Part shown: positions 7,060 to 16,200 of the stretch, piece by piece
Layout of the letters: every line of letters begins with the position of its first letter
How positions within the stretch are numbered: position 1 is the first letter of the stretch
The notes under the pieces: generated by a model
What the model was told of the DNA's origin: nothing
Seen by the model: the letters and a program-made list of their open reading frames with translations, nothing else
Databases searched by the model: none
Source: Magnetococcales bacterium
GTDB taxonomy: Bacteria; Pseudomonadota; Magnetococcia; Magnetococcales; JADFWU01
DNA length: 22,373 bases
Assembly: GCA_015234045.1 (NCBI GenBank)
Contig: JADFWU010000049.1
Location: 1 to 22,373, forward strand
Direction of reading: 5' to 3'
Program-made: the position numbers and the translations under genes

Positions 7060-7692
7060 TCAGTGCATCATATCTTGCTGCTCTGGAGACGGATTCCTTG
7101 GACAAGAGAGCGTGCCATCCTTGCCGCTCTGTACATCCAACCAGTACACGCCGCCACCTGAGGTTAAGTCATTCACACATGCCAATTGAACGGCCCGTTT
7201 GGCATCACAATTTTTAGCGGTCATGGACATCATGGCTTCCCAACTACCTGATCCCAGCGCGTAAGGGCGGTCAGGTTTCAAGCCGCGCCTAAAGATGCTT
7301 GCATCATCGCCTTTATTGGTGCGGCGTTTGTAGAAGCATACTTCGAGTGTTTCACGATGAACACCAATGATTGATGTGGCTGGATCAAGCGTTTCTCCCG
7401 CCAAAGCGTCAATAAAGGCGGCATCGGTCCAATCACCAACAGTTACTTGACTGAGAATATAGCGTACTCGATCAAATCCACCTGGACTATCACAAGAGAC
7501 ACCAAAAACCCAATCGCTTTCCTCTGACATAACCAGTTTGCCGCCGGAGGGCAATATGGCGCGCCGAACGCGCAGAGACGGTGGCATGACTGTGCGGATT
7601 TTGTCCGTCATGCCAGGGTCTTCGCTATTGTTGGTGACCACTACCAATGTGTCGGTAGCCAAAACACCATCTTTGTAGACAATCGTAGTCAT
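7060..7692 (-). CDS. Proteasome/HslV-like N-terminal threonine (Ntn) hydrolase
   Basis: A 210-residue protein if started at ATG 7690-7692. That start gives MTTIVYKDG, so removal of Met exposes Thr1, as in HslV and proteasome beta subunits. A GTG at 7705-7707 would add five residues and block this, so the ATG is preferred. Counting the first Thr as 1, Asp13 in LATDT and Lys30 in TDKIRTV sit where Asp17 and Lys33 of the proteasome active site would be. WVFGVSCDSPGG matches the strand and glycine region near residue 47, and YALGSGSWEAM the later GSG segment. No HslU or other ATPase gene is in the window and the protein is not standard HslV, so it belongs to the standalone proteasome-like group. 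Its substrate is unknown. It lies 42 bases after the MTH1187 gene and 16 before the HMA gene. Confidence 0.75.
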   Translation of the reverse strand: MTTIVYKDGVLATDTLVVVTNNSEDPGMTDKIRTVMPPSLRVRRAILPSGGKLVMSEESDWVFGVSCDSPGGFDRVRYILSQVTVGDWTDAAFIDALAGETLDPATSIIGVHRETLEVCFYKRRTNKGDDASIFRRGLKPDRPYALGSGSWEAMMSMTAKNCDAKRAVQLACVNDLTSGGGVYWLDVQSGKDGTLSCPRNPSPEQQDMMH

Positions 7693-7734
7693 GGTATTTG
7701 TCTTCACTGTTGAGAGGAAAGGGCCAAAAATAGT

Positions 7735-8046
7735 TCAGGACTTAACCGAGCGTCCAAGCCGTTTTTCCACGCTTTCAATTTTGCCGGTCAGACGGCCTTG
7801 TTTGTTCTTGCGTGAGTCTATTTTAACAGAGATGGTAATGCGGTCGCAGTCGGACTGCATTTTTTCATGGCATTGACGCACCACATCCATCACCTCGTGC
7901 CACTCGCCTTCCAGGCATGTGCCCATCGGACCAAGACGATAAGGTAGGCCGCTCTTGTCGATGATATCCAATGAGCGGGCAACATATTTAGAAACGCTTT
8001 CCCCTTTGTCCAAGGGGGTCATGGAAAATTCGAGCAGAACACTCAT
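7735..8046 (-). CDS. MTH1187 / YkoF-family thiamine-binding-like protein
   Basis: A 103-residue protein. MSVLLEFSMTPLDKGESVS, the internal YRLGPMGTCLEGEW segment, and the last part with ITISVKIDSRK match the MTH1187 (DUF77) family. These are small ferredoxin-like alpha/beta proteins that form tetramers and are annotated as thiamine- or hydroxymethylpyrimidine-binding. ATG 8044-8046 is chosen because a near-perfect GGAGG lies 6 bases upstream. A longer frame from 8076 would start inside the hairpin that carries this ribosome binding site. It is the first gene of the probable four-gene transcript ending with the radical SAM gene. Its biochemical role is not settled for the family. Confidence 0.85.
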   Translation of the reverse strand: MSVLLEFSMTPLDKGESVSKYVARSLDIIDKSGLPYRLGPMGTCLEGEWHEVMDVVRQCHEKMQSDCDRITISVKIDSRKNKQGRLTGKIESVEKRLGRSVKS

Positions 8047-8052
8047 AAAACA

Positions 8053-8098
8053 CCTCCTACTGCCACGCTCCGGCATGGCAATAGGAGGAGGCGTGGCA
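8053..8098 (-). promoter_or_regulatory. Ribosome-binding-site sequestering stem with a competing alternative stem
   Basis: In the leftward transcript, CCTCCTA (8088-8082) pairs with TAGGAGG (8059-8053), the ribosome binding site of the MTH1187 gene. The stem continues inward as TGCCA with TGGCA (8080-8076 with 8065-8061). A second perfect stem, TGCCACGC (8098-8091) with GCGTGGCA (8068-8061), uses the same inner bases and would free the ribosome binding site; crossing of the two stems into a pseudoknot is also possible. The element starts 3 bases after the stop of the SPOR-barrel gene. The first stem could also act as a weak terminator, since TGTTTTA follows it. Switching behaviour is inference from pairing alone. 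Confidence 0.55.
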
Positions 8099-8101
8099 AG
8101 A

Positions 8102-9391
8102 TTATTTAAATGTGGCTTCCAGCCCGAGGGTAACGAGGTTGATATCTTCGTCTTCCACTGAGAATCGTTCCCACTCTACACGCGTGCCATAACCAGCACC
8201 GAGATTATATTGTGCGCCAGCGCCGTAGACCAGGTCCACCCCATTTGAGTCACGGGTTGTGGTTCTGCCAGCATTATTGGAAATTTCAGTGGAGCCTGTC
8301 CAGGCGAAAGCACCCAGTTTTCCATAAAAAGAGAGGGCACGGAAAGGGGCTGTGACAACCCCTTCAGCGTAACCACCATGGGCGGTCAGCGGATGGAGTG
8401 ACGCAGCGGTTTTTGTAAAGGTGGTGTTGTCCGGTGCCGTTGAGAAGGTGGATTCCCGTTCACCTAGATGGACATAGCCCACTTCGAATCCCAGGTTTTC
8501 GTTAAAGCGATAGCCACCAAATACTTTACCGCCCATACCGACATCATCGGTTTGAAATTTAACGCCTGAATAGCCCGCTTTGCTGACATCGCTGGTGATG
8601 TCATCCCCGTCACGACCCGGCAATGTCAGACCAAGACCAGCACCCATAAACCATTTGCCATTCGACTCGGTCGCCATACCATGATGACCATAACGGTAGG
8701 CGCTTTCCTGGTTCATGTTGGGCGCAGGGGCTTGTTGGGCCTGTGATGCCGCAGCCATATAGGCCGGTGCCTGATGGGTCGCTGATTGAGGTGTTGATCC
8801 TGCTTGAGAGCCGGTGACAACATAGCCATTGCCATATTGGGTTGGCGTTGATGGGCCGGCATAGACCGTTGCCTGTGGCGCTGGAGCCGGTGCTTGAGCG
8901 GGTACAGGCTGTTGTGAGCTTCGTTGTGTTGGCGGATCAGATCGGTCTTGCTGGCTCGGAGATGGTACGATGGAAAATACACGCCGTTCTTGATATGCCT
9001 TTTGAATGGAACTCACCGAACGTGGCCAAGGTTCATACCCTTTGGGCCAGTTTCCAGGATTGCTGTTGATCACCTGCTGGGCCTGATTACGGTCAGGATA
9101 GACACCCTGTACTACGGAGTACCACTGCTGACCATTACGCACATCAGCCACCACGGCCATATTATTCATCTGGCCGCTTTGATGGACATAGCGTGCAACA
9201 TCCTGACGATTGGGCGATCCCATCATCTGCACGGTGTAGTATTGAGGGCTTTGATTCAGCATCCACTGAGTCCAGGAATCCGAAGAGTTCTGGGCAAGGG
9301 CAGCACTGCCGACGGCCAGCCCGCTACAGAGAGCTAGAGTAGCTACCGCCCGCTTCAAGGCGCGGATATCTCCAATGCGTTTAACCGTCAC
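8102..9391 (-). CDS. Exported SPOR-domain protein with C-terminal outer-membrane beta-barrel
   Basis: GTG 9389-9391 is preferred as start because AAGGAG lies 6 bases before it; a TTG seven codons earlier has no such site. This gives 429 residues. Residues 1-33 form a signal peptide with basic residues, a hydrophobic core and an ALA cleavage site before Gln34. Residues ~51-130 look like a SPOR domain (YYTVQMMGS start, QWYSVVQGVY middle), which binds denuded peptidoglycan glycans at division sites. A Pro/Ala/Gln-rich linker of about 95 residues follows. Residues ~247-429 are an OmpA/OmpX-like barrel of alternating strands with Gly-aromatic turns (WFMGAGLGL, GGYRFNENLGFEVGY), ending LGLEATFK. 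The protein could tether the outer membrane to the wall. This architecture is unusual. A hairpin at 9425-9445 lies in its leader. Confidence 0.8.
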   Translation of the reverse strand: MTVKRIGDIRALKRAVATLALCSGLAVGSAALAQNSSDSWTQWMLNQSPQYYTVQMMGSPNRQDVARYVHQSGQMNNMAVVADVRNGQQWYSVVQGVYPDRNQAQQVINSNPGNWPKGYEPWPRSVSSIQKAYQERRVFSIVPSPSQQDRSDPPTQRSSQQPVPAQAPAPAPQATVYAGPSTPTQYGNGYVVTGSQAGSTPQSATHQAPAYMAAASQAQQAPAPNMNQESAYRYGHHGMATESNGKWFMGAGLGLTLPGRDGDDITSDVSKAGYSGVKFQTDDVGMGGKVFGGYRFNENLGFEVGYVHLGERESTFSTAPDNTTFTKTAASLHPLTAHGGYAEGVVTAPFRALSFYGKLGAFAWTGSTEISNNAGRTTTRDSNGVDLVYGAGAQYNLGAGYGTRVEWERFSVEDEDINLVTLGLEATFK

Positions 9392-9424
9392 GGCCAACTC
9401 CTTACGTTTCAATCTTAATAAAGC

Positions 9425-9445
9425 CTCTTCAAGGCTGTTGAAGAG
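9425..9445 (-). promoter_or_regulatory. Leader hairpin upstream of the SPOR-barrel gene
   Basis: CTCTTCAA (9425-9432) and TTGAAGAG (9438-9445) form a perfect 8-bp stem with a 5-base loop, 34 bases before the chosen start of the barrel gene. It may be an RNA stem in the 5' leader or a protein operator. No T tract follows, so it does not look like a terminator. Confidence 0.4.
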
Positions 9446-9562
9446 AGAGATTCAATAGTGGTTATGCAAATTCTTTGCCTGATTGTTTTTATTTTATAAT
9501 GCATTGATTGTATGGTGAATAAATATGATGATGAGAAAGGGTGTAGAATGGCTGTTTGGCAT

Positions 9563-9578
9563 TGTCAGGAAAGTGACA
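9563..9578. promoter_or_regulatory. Possible operator TGTCA-N6-TGACA
   Basis: A short inverted repeat, TGTCA at 9563-9567 and TGACA at 9574-9578, lies about 125 bases before the membrane kinase gene. Its symmetry and spacing suit a dimeric regulator, but five-base arms arise readily by chance and there is only one copy here. Confidence 0.25.
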
Positions 9579-9703
9579 GCTAAGGAGATGACAGAAAAGA
9601 CGTGATTTGGCCTTTTAGCGTGATAAAACATGCACAATCATAACCGACATGGTGGTATGATTATCAAAACCTGGGTCGGAAAACAGATTGGAAACAGAGA
9701 GTA

Positions 9704-12700
9704 ATGGGCGAGAAAAAACGGATATTACTGCTGATACTGATCATGACCCTTGTGGCGGTGATCATCGGTGGTGTGTCCATAACCATCCTATATCGCACAG
9801 CTTTTCATCAGCAGCGCGTTCGCCTGATCGAAATGGCACAGACTCAATCAAGTTTGATTGAGTCCATGGCCCGCTCCAACATTGAACATGCCAAATTGAT
9901 TCAATCCACTTCCTCTTCCAAAGCGAATAACGTGCATTGGGCCAGTGCTGCCACTTTGGCGCAGATTCGTGATTCCCATGAACACCATAATGAATTTGGT
10001 AAAACCGGCGCGTTCATGTTGGTGAGTCAGGTTGGTGATGAGATTGTTCTTCTGCTCAGTCATCGTAGTGGTGCGAGCATTCAAGAGAGAATCATTCTGC
10101 CGATTGATCTACCGATAATAGAGCCGGTACGGCGTGTATTGCTTGGTGAGTCGGGCACATTTGTTGGCACTGATCAGCGTGGCGTAACCGTATTGGCTGC
10201 GTTGGAGCCGGTGCCCATTCTAGGCGTGGGTATCATTACAGCTATTGATTTGACGGAGGTTCAGCAACCATTTGTTGAAGCTGTGTTAGCTGTCTCCGGT
10301 ATCTCATTAATCGTTATTCTCGCCGGCACATTTCTATTTTATCAAATGAGTACGCCCATTATGCGGCGTATTGAAGCCAGTGAGGAGCGTTATGCGTTTG
10401 CCACCCAGGCCGGACAGGTCGGTGTCTGGGATTGGGATTTGACAACTGATTCGCTCTATCTTGATCCCATACTCAAGAACCTGCTTGGTTATGAGGTGCA
10501 TGAAGTGGAAAATACACTTCAGGGTTGGATGGAGCATATCCACCCTGAAGATTTGCATGATGTGCGGCGTAAAGCACGGATGTTGCCGTTACGTGAGGAT
10601 AACGATTTTCAAATCGTGCATCGTATGGTGCATAAAAATGGATCATTTCGGTGGTTTCTGGTACGCGGCAAAGTGATGCGCGATAGCACTGGTAATGCGG
10701 TTCGTGTCGTGGGCACCGACTTTGATATCACAAATAGAGTGCGTTCTGAAAAGGCGTTACAGGTTGCTCATCAGGAGATGGAAAGTCGGGTCGGTGAGCG
10801 TACTGCTGAATTGTGGGAGACCAATCAACGCCTGCTGCGAGAAATTGAAGAGCGTAAGAGTACTGAAAAAGCGCTGAAAAACAGTCAAAAGCATCTTGCA
10901 CAATCTCAGACTATTGCCCATTTGGGCCATTGGTCCTGGAATTCCAAAAATGAGGTTCTATCCTGGTCGGATGAAGTGTTTCGTATCTTCGGGTACGAAC
11001 CCCAATCCATGACACCGACATTGGCATTGTGGAAATCACATATCCATCCCAATGATATTGATGTCGGCCAGACATTGATTGATCATATTCTTTCCGCTGA
11101 ATCTGATTCCGTGAATATGGAGTATCGCATCCACGATGTTGGTAGACAGGTTCATACACTGTTTGTGCAGTCAGAGCCTGTTGTCAGTGAAAAAGGCAAG
11201 TTGAAGCAGCAAATTGGTACTATCCAGGATATTACTGAACGTAAAAAGGTTGAGGAATCTTTGCGTAGAAGTGAGGAACGCTTGCGCTTGGTGGTCGAGA
11301 ATATGCCGGTGATGATGATTGCGTTTGATGCGAATAACCGCATTATTCGTTGGAATCGCGCCAGTGAGAAAATTACCGGATTCACAGCTGGTGAGGTGTT
11401 GGGCAAGCCGGAAGTGATGGAATATCTCTGCCCGGATGAGAAACAACGGGATCAAGTGCTCAGTTCATGGCATGGTGATGCGCCGCCAGAGCAGCAGGAG
11501 TGGGCTCTGATCTGTAAAAAAGGTGAGGTAAGGAACATCATTTGGTTCAATATCGCCCACCGTTTTCCGATTCCCGGATGGACATATTGGGGTATCGGTA
11601 TTGATATGACCGAACAGAAACAAGCGGTGCTGGCGCTTAAGTTGGCTAAGCATGAGGCCGAAGCGGCTAACCAGGCCAAGAGTGAGTTCCTGGCCAATAT
11701 GAGCCACGAAATTCGCACACCACTCAATGCCGTCATTGGTATGACAGATCTGTTAGCTGAAATGGATCTGCCAAATCAAGAGGCCAGGCGCTATGTTCAA
11801 GTATGCAATGCGGCTGGCAATACCTTGTTGCAGTTGATCAGTGATGTGTTGGATCTGGCCAAAGTTGAATCAGGTCGTTTGGTGTTGGATAAGGCCGATT
11901 TCCAACTGCATGAAACCGTAGAAAATCTGTGTGATGTTTTGGCAGTCAGAGCGCGTGAAAAGCGTTTGGAATTTGTCTGTCATATTTGTCTACAGACACC
12001 GCGCTATCTTTATGGTGATTCGGTTCGATTGACCCAGATTTTATTCAATCTATTGGGCAATGCCATCAAGTTTACCGAAAAGGGTGATGTCTCTTTGATG
12101 ATTAAGAGTTTACCTGCGTCCGAGCCTGGAACGTCACTGTTGGAATTTACCATGAAGGATACTGGCGTTGGTATTCCCGCGTCTAAATTACAGGCGATTT
12201 TTGATAAATTTACTCAGGCTGATTCCGCAACGACACGCCGTTTTGGCGGTACGGGGCTAGGACTGTCCATTTCACAACAGCTGAGCCAATTGATGGGCGG
12301 AACACTGTCTGTTGAGAGTGTGGAAGGTGAGGGTAGTACATTCCGTTGTGTGATCCCATTTGATTGTCGGGATGTTGAGGCGCATGAAACAGAGGTGATG
12401 CTGGAGGAGAAACCGGTATTGGTGGTGGAGCATCATCAGGGTAGTTTCAATGCATTGAGAGATATTTTAAATCAGATGGGTATCGATAGGGTCGTTCATG
12501 TAGATGGACCACATGCAGCTTTGGCATTATTAAAAGGCGATGATCCCCTTGACCCTGCGGTGATTCTGGCACGACGCGCTTATATTGACTCCTTGTTTGA
12601 GAGTAATGTCGCTCTCCCTGCTGTGATTGCGCTCTGTGCTGGACAGGATGGTGTTGATGCCCGTGTGAACAGGCAGCTGTATAAACCGATTAAGTATATG

Positions 12701-13159
12701 GCGTTGAGAGACGCGCTACAAAGTATCGTAAATTGCCAAACACAGCATGCTGAACCGGTTGTGCAAGAGCCTGTTGATGAAATTGTGGGCAAACGGATTC
12801 TTTTGGTTGATGATTCACCGGATAATCTGTTGTTGATTGAAAGCTTTATGAAAAAAACACCGCATCATGTTGATACGGCTGAAAACGGTGAACAGGCTTT
12901 CGAAGCATTTAAAAAAGGGGATTATGATCTGGTGTTGATGGATATGCAGATGCCGATTATGGATGGCTACGATGCCACACGCGCAATCAGAGCGTGGGAA
13001 ACGCAACAGGGGCGGGCGCGTTGTTCTGTCTTGTCATTGACAGCACATGCACTGGCCGGAGATGAGAAAAAAAGCTTGGATGCAGGCTGTGATTTTCATT
13101 TGACTAAGCCAATCAAAAAAGCCGCATTAATGGCCGCTGTTGAGACATGGGGTAGCTGA
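9704..13159 (+). CDS. Membrane-bound hybrid sensor histidine kinase (PAS x3, HisKA, HATPase, REC)
   Basis: A 1151-residue inner-membrane kinase. Membrane segments at about 7-30 and 193-215 flank a ~160-residue periplasmic sensor that resembles a cache-type domain. Three PAS domains follow (~226-355, 400-515, 523-645), the first two with the PAS_3-like WDWDL/WSWNS and HPED/HPND pattern. The phospho-accepting His668 is in [15 protein letters not shown]. The HATPase shows [16 protein letters not shown] and [10 protein letters not shown] first receiver-like domain (~902-1015) lacks the aspartate pocket. The last receiver (~1030-1151) is intact, with acceptor Asp1080 in LVLMDMQMP and Lys in HLTKPI. 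There is no HPt domain and no output domain, so phosphate must pass to a separate HPt protein or the kinase is regulated by its own receiver. GAGAG lies 5 bases before the ATG. Signal and target are unknown. Confidence 0.92.
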   Translation: MGEKKRILLLILIMTLVAVIIGGVSITILYRTAFHQQRVRLIEMAQTQSSLIESMARSNIEHAKLIQSTSSSKANNVHWASAATLAQIRDSHEHHNEFGKTGAFMLVSQVGDEIVLLLSHRSGASIQERIILPIDLPIIEPVRRVLLGESGTFVGTDQRGVTVLAALEPVPILGVGIITAIDLTEVQQPFVEAVLAVSGISLIVILAGTFLFYQMSTPIMRRIEASEERYAFATQAGQVGVWDWDLTTDSLYLDPILKNLLGYEVHEVENTLQGWMEHIHPEDLHDVRRKARMLPLREDNDFQIVHRMVHKNGSFRWFLVRGKVMRDSTGNAVRVVGTDFDITNRVRSEKALQVAHQEMESRVGERTAELWETNQRLLREIEERKSTEKALKNSQKHLAQSQTIAHLGHWSWNSKNEVLSWSDEVFRIFGYEPQSMTPTLALWKSHIHPNDIDVGQTLIDHILSAESDSVNMEYRIHDVGRQVHTLFVQSEPVVSEKGKLKQQIGTIQDITERKKVEESLRRSEERLRLVVENMPVMMIAFDANNRIIRWNRASEKITGFTAGEVLGKPEVMEYLCPDEKQRDQVLSSWHGDAPPEQQEWALICKKGEVRNIIWFNIAHRFPIPGWTYWGIGIDMTEQKQAVLALKLAKHEAEAANQAKSEFLANMSHEIRTPLNAVIGMTDLLAEMDLPNQEARRYVQVCNAAGNTLLQLISDVLDLAKVESGRLVLDKADFQLHETVENLCDVLAVRAREKRLEFVCHICLQTPRYLYGDSVRLTQILFNLLGNAIKFTEKGDVSLMIKSLPASEPGTSLLEFTMKDTGVGIPASKLQAIFDKFTQADSATTRRFGGTGLGLSISQQLSQLMGGTLSVESVEGEGSTFRCVIPFDCRDVEAHETEVMLEEKPVLVVEHHQGSFNALRDILNQMGIDRVVHVDGPHAALALLKGDDPLDPAVILARRAYIDSLFESNVALPAVIALCAGQDGVDARVNRQLYKPIKYMALRDALQSIVNCQTQHAEPVVQEPVDEIVGKRILLVDDSPDNLLLIESFMKKTPHHVDTAENGEQAFEAFKKGDYDLVLMDMQMPIMDGYDATRAIRAWETQQGRARCSVLSLTAHALAGDEKKSLDAGCDFHLTKPIKKAALMAAVETWGS

Positions 13160-13204
13160 TGTAGGTATTGGATTCGCTCTCATTAAAACAGCTCGTTGCT
13201 TTTT

Positions 13205-16200
13205 CTAAAAGTCTTCAACAAACGTTTCCAAGCGTTGAAACGAATGGCTCATCATGGTCATTGTCTCTCGTACTTCATCCCAGTTGGAAACCGTTACAGC
13301 GCGTTCCATTTTCCGGCTCAGTTGAACCAGACGTGATGCGCCCATGTTCGAACAGGCACCTCTCAGTTCGCTGTTTACATCAATCATGCGTTTGACACCT
13401 TCTTGGCGGATGGCTTCTTGAAGATTTTCCAAGATTTCACGGGCAGAAGGTAGAAAGTGGAGTAGTAGTTCTCGGATCACATCATCATCCGCACCGAATA
13501 GCTGTCGGAGTTGAACCAACTCAATCGGTGGTGATGCGTCTGCACTTTGCGGTATCCAATAGGCCAGTTTTTTCTCCAACTCATCCGGTGTAACCGGTTT
13601 GCTCAGATAGTCGTCCATGCCCGCGTTAATGCAGCGTTCACGATCGCCTTTCATGGCGTTTGCGGTCATGGCAATAATTGGAATATGTCGAGTGGCCTCA
13701 ACATCCAGCTTCCGAATGGTCTGAGTGGCTTCAAATCCGTCCATCACAGGCATCTGGCAATCCATCAGAACCATGTCATAGGGCATGCGCGAGACCGCAC
13801 TGACAGCCTCTTTGCCATTGGGAGCGATGTGGACGGCATAGCCAAGTTTTTTAAGCTGCATGCTGGCAACTTTTTGGTTGACGATATTATCCTCTACCAA
13901 AAGAATCAAACGACCACTTTCCATGGCTTTGAGGGCATCTTCTACCGGCGTATCGCCAATGGAAAGCGTTTGTTTGGCCTGAGTTCCTTGACGGCTTACC
14001 GCCGGCACAATGAAAGAAGAGTTAGATTTTGAATCGCTTTTCTTTGTTGGTGGGTCTTCACCTGATAGCGTTGCCAATAATTCAGCCTGGCGAACCGGTT
14101 TGTAAAGAAAATAGGATACGCCATTTTCACGGAGTTTATCTTCGATATCGCGTTCAATTGGCAAGCCCAGTGTGACAACTGGGGTCTCCTTCTGAATCAG
14201 TTGATGACCCAGAATGCCGTTAATGACTTCAGCACTCTCCAATAAACTGCTATCCACCAACACAACAGCCAGTTTTTTTCGTAGTGGTTTTAGCTGGTCG
14301 TCAAGGTCAGGGCCACCATTGACGGCGATTAAATGACAAGTCGCGCCCCAGGCCGTGAGGTAGTTATAAATCACTTCCTGATCACTGCCGGATTTCAGTA
14401 GTGCAGCGACTTGAACCCCTTTTAATCGATTGATATTGGGTTGTTCGCCCTGGTCCTGTGGACGGGAAATTGAAGAGCGTCGGAATGGGACTTTGAACCA
14501 GAAGGTCGAACCTGTACCAGGTCCATCGGAGTCTACACCGATTCGGCCACCCATCAACTCAGCCAAGCGTTTGGAAATCGCCAGGCCAAGCCCTGTTCCA
14601 CCATATTGACGGCTGGTGTGGCCATTGGCTTGTGTGAACGGTTTGAATAATCGCTTAAATGTTTGTTTGTTTTTGTTTTTCTTTCGTTTGCCCTTCAAGC
14701 CGATACCGGTATCTGTGACCGAGAACTTCAAGGTGACATAGTTCTCATTGATAGCATGGGTTATGACCCGCAATACCACTTCACCCTCATTGGTGAACTT
14801 AACCGCATTGCTTAGTAAATTCAATAACATCTGACGTAAACGACCAGGGTCTCCGACCAATACCCGTGAAATGCTTGGTTCAATATAGGAGAGTAGGGAA
14901 AGCCCTTTTTCTGCCGCCTGCGTGGCCAGAATATCCACCGAACTTTCAACCACGGTGACCAATGTAAAGTCCACTCTGTCCAGATCAATTTTACCGGCTT
15001 CAATCTTGGAAAAGTCCAAAATATCATTGATCAAAGAGAGTAATGAGTTGGCGGACTCGCTCACAGTAAGGGCGAATTCATACTGCTCGGGTGACAGTTC
15101 GGTATCCAACAACAGATTATTCATGCCGATAATGGCATTCATGGGTGTGCGAATTTCATGGCTCATGTTGGCCAGGAATTCTGACTTCAGGCGCGATCCC
15201 TCAAGAGCGCTGTCTCGTTCACTTTGCAATGCTTCAATAATCTGTAGACGATCATGGATGTAACGAAAAGCCAATACGGTTCCCGATTGCCCATCATTAT
15301 CAGTATCTTCATTCAGGTAGAGCGGTGTGGCCACATAAGCAACGGGTATCGTGGAGCCATCCTTACAGGTAAACGTGTCGTGATCATTGCGGAAACCACG
15401 TCTGAGCAGGCTCTGTTGTAACGGACTGTCAACCACGGATAGAAAATCACAATCCGCTTGATCTGGGTGAATGATTTCTTGCGCATAACGGCCCAGCAAC
15501 TCTGATTCGGACCAACCCAACAGACGTTCGCCAGCTGGATTGAGCATGGTCAGATTGCCTTGCGTGTCCACCACCATGACACCATCACCCACCGTATCTA
15601 TCACTTGGCGCAGAAAGGATTTTTCTTCTGAATAACGCTGCTTGGTCAGAACATGGTCAGTAATTTCCGTTGCCACGAGAATATACTGAAACGGGCGACC
15701 TGAAGGTGTGGAGACTGGTGTGATTGTCGCCTGACACCAAAAAGGGCGTCCTTCTTTGCGTTTTCCTTTCAGTTTGCCGCGCCAATTTTCACCATTTTTT
15801 AAGGTTTGCCATATTTCCTTAAAAAAAACATCGGAATGGAACGGGCGAAACAGTGTGTCTAACTTCTGACCTGAAAGTTCTTCACTGGAAAAACGACTTA
15901 TCTGAACGAGTTGTTTGTTGGGGCAAGTGATGTCAGCGGAGGCATTGGCGACTGCCACGATAGCATGTTGATCCAGCGCATGTTTTTGATGGCCAAGCTC
16001 TGCAACCGTTGATTGCAGCTTGCGTGTGCGCTCGGCCAGAACGGTGTCCAGCTGTTCCCGTTCAGAAATATCGCGCAATATGCCTTCAATGCCCATTCGA
16101 TGGCCATGTTGATCGCGCACCACATGGGCACTCAGAGTCGCCGGAATGCGGCGACCACTTTTGCATAGGGCTACGATGTCAAAATCACACACCATATCCG

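Larger units (their letters stand above)
9392..9703. other. Divergent intergenic region between the barrel gene and the membrane kinase
   Basis: This 312-base gap separates two divergently transcribed genes and must hold their promoters. A TATAAT box sits at 9495-9500 and reads TATAAA on the opposite strand at nearly the same place. Neither direction has a convincing -35 box, so direction is uncertain; leftward use would give a leader of about 95 bases for the barrel gene. No gene or tRNA was seen. Confidence 0.35.

Noticed and set aside
8047-8076. Longer start for the MTH1187 gene
   Set aside because: The extra codons lie in the hairpin and include the ribosome binding site of the ATG at 8046; the family N-terminus matches the shorter form.
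9392-9412. TTG start at 9412 for the SPOR-barrel protein
   Set aside because: The AAGGAG ribosome binding site lies downstream of that TTG and is correctly spaced for GTG 9391, which also gives a more normal signal peptide.
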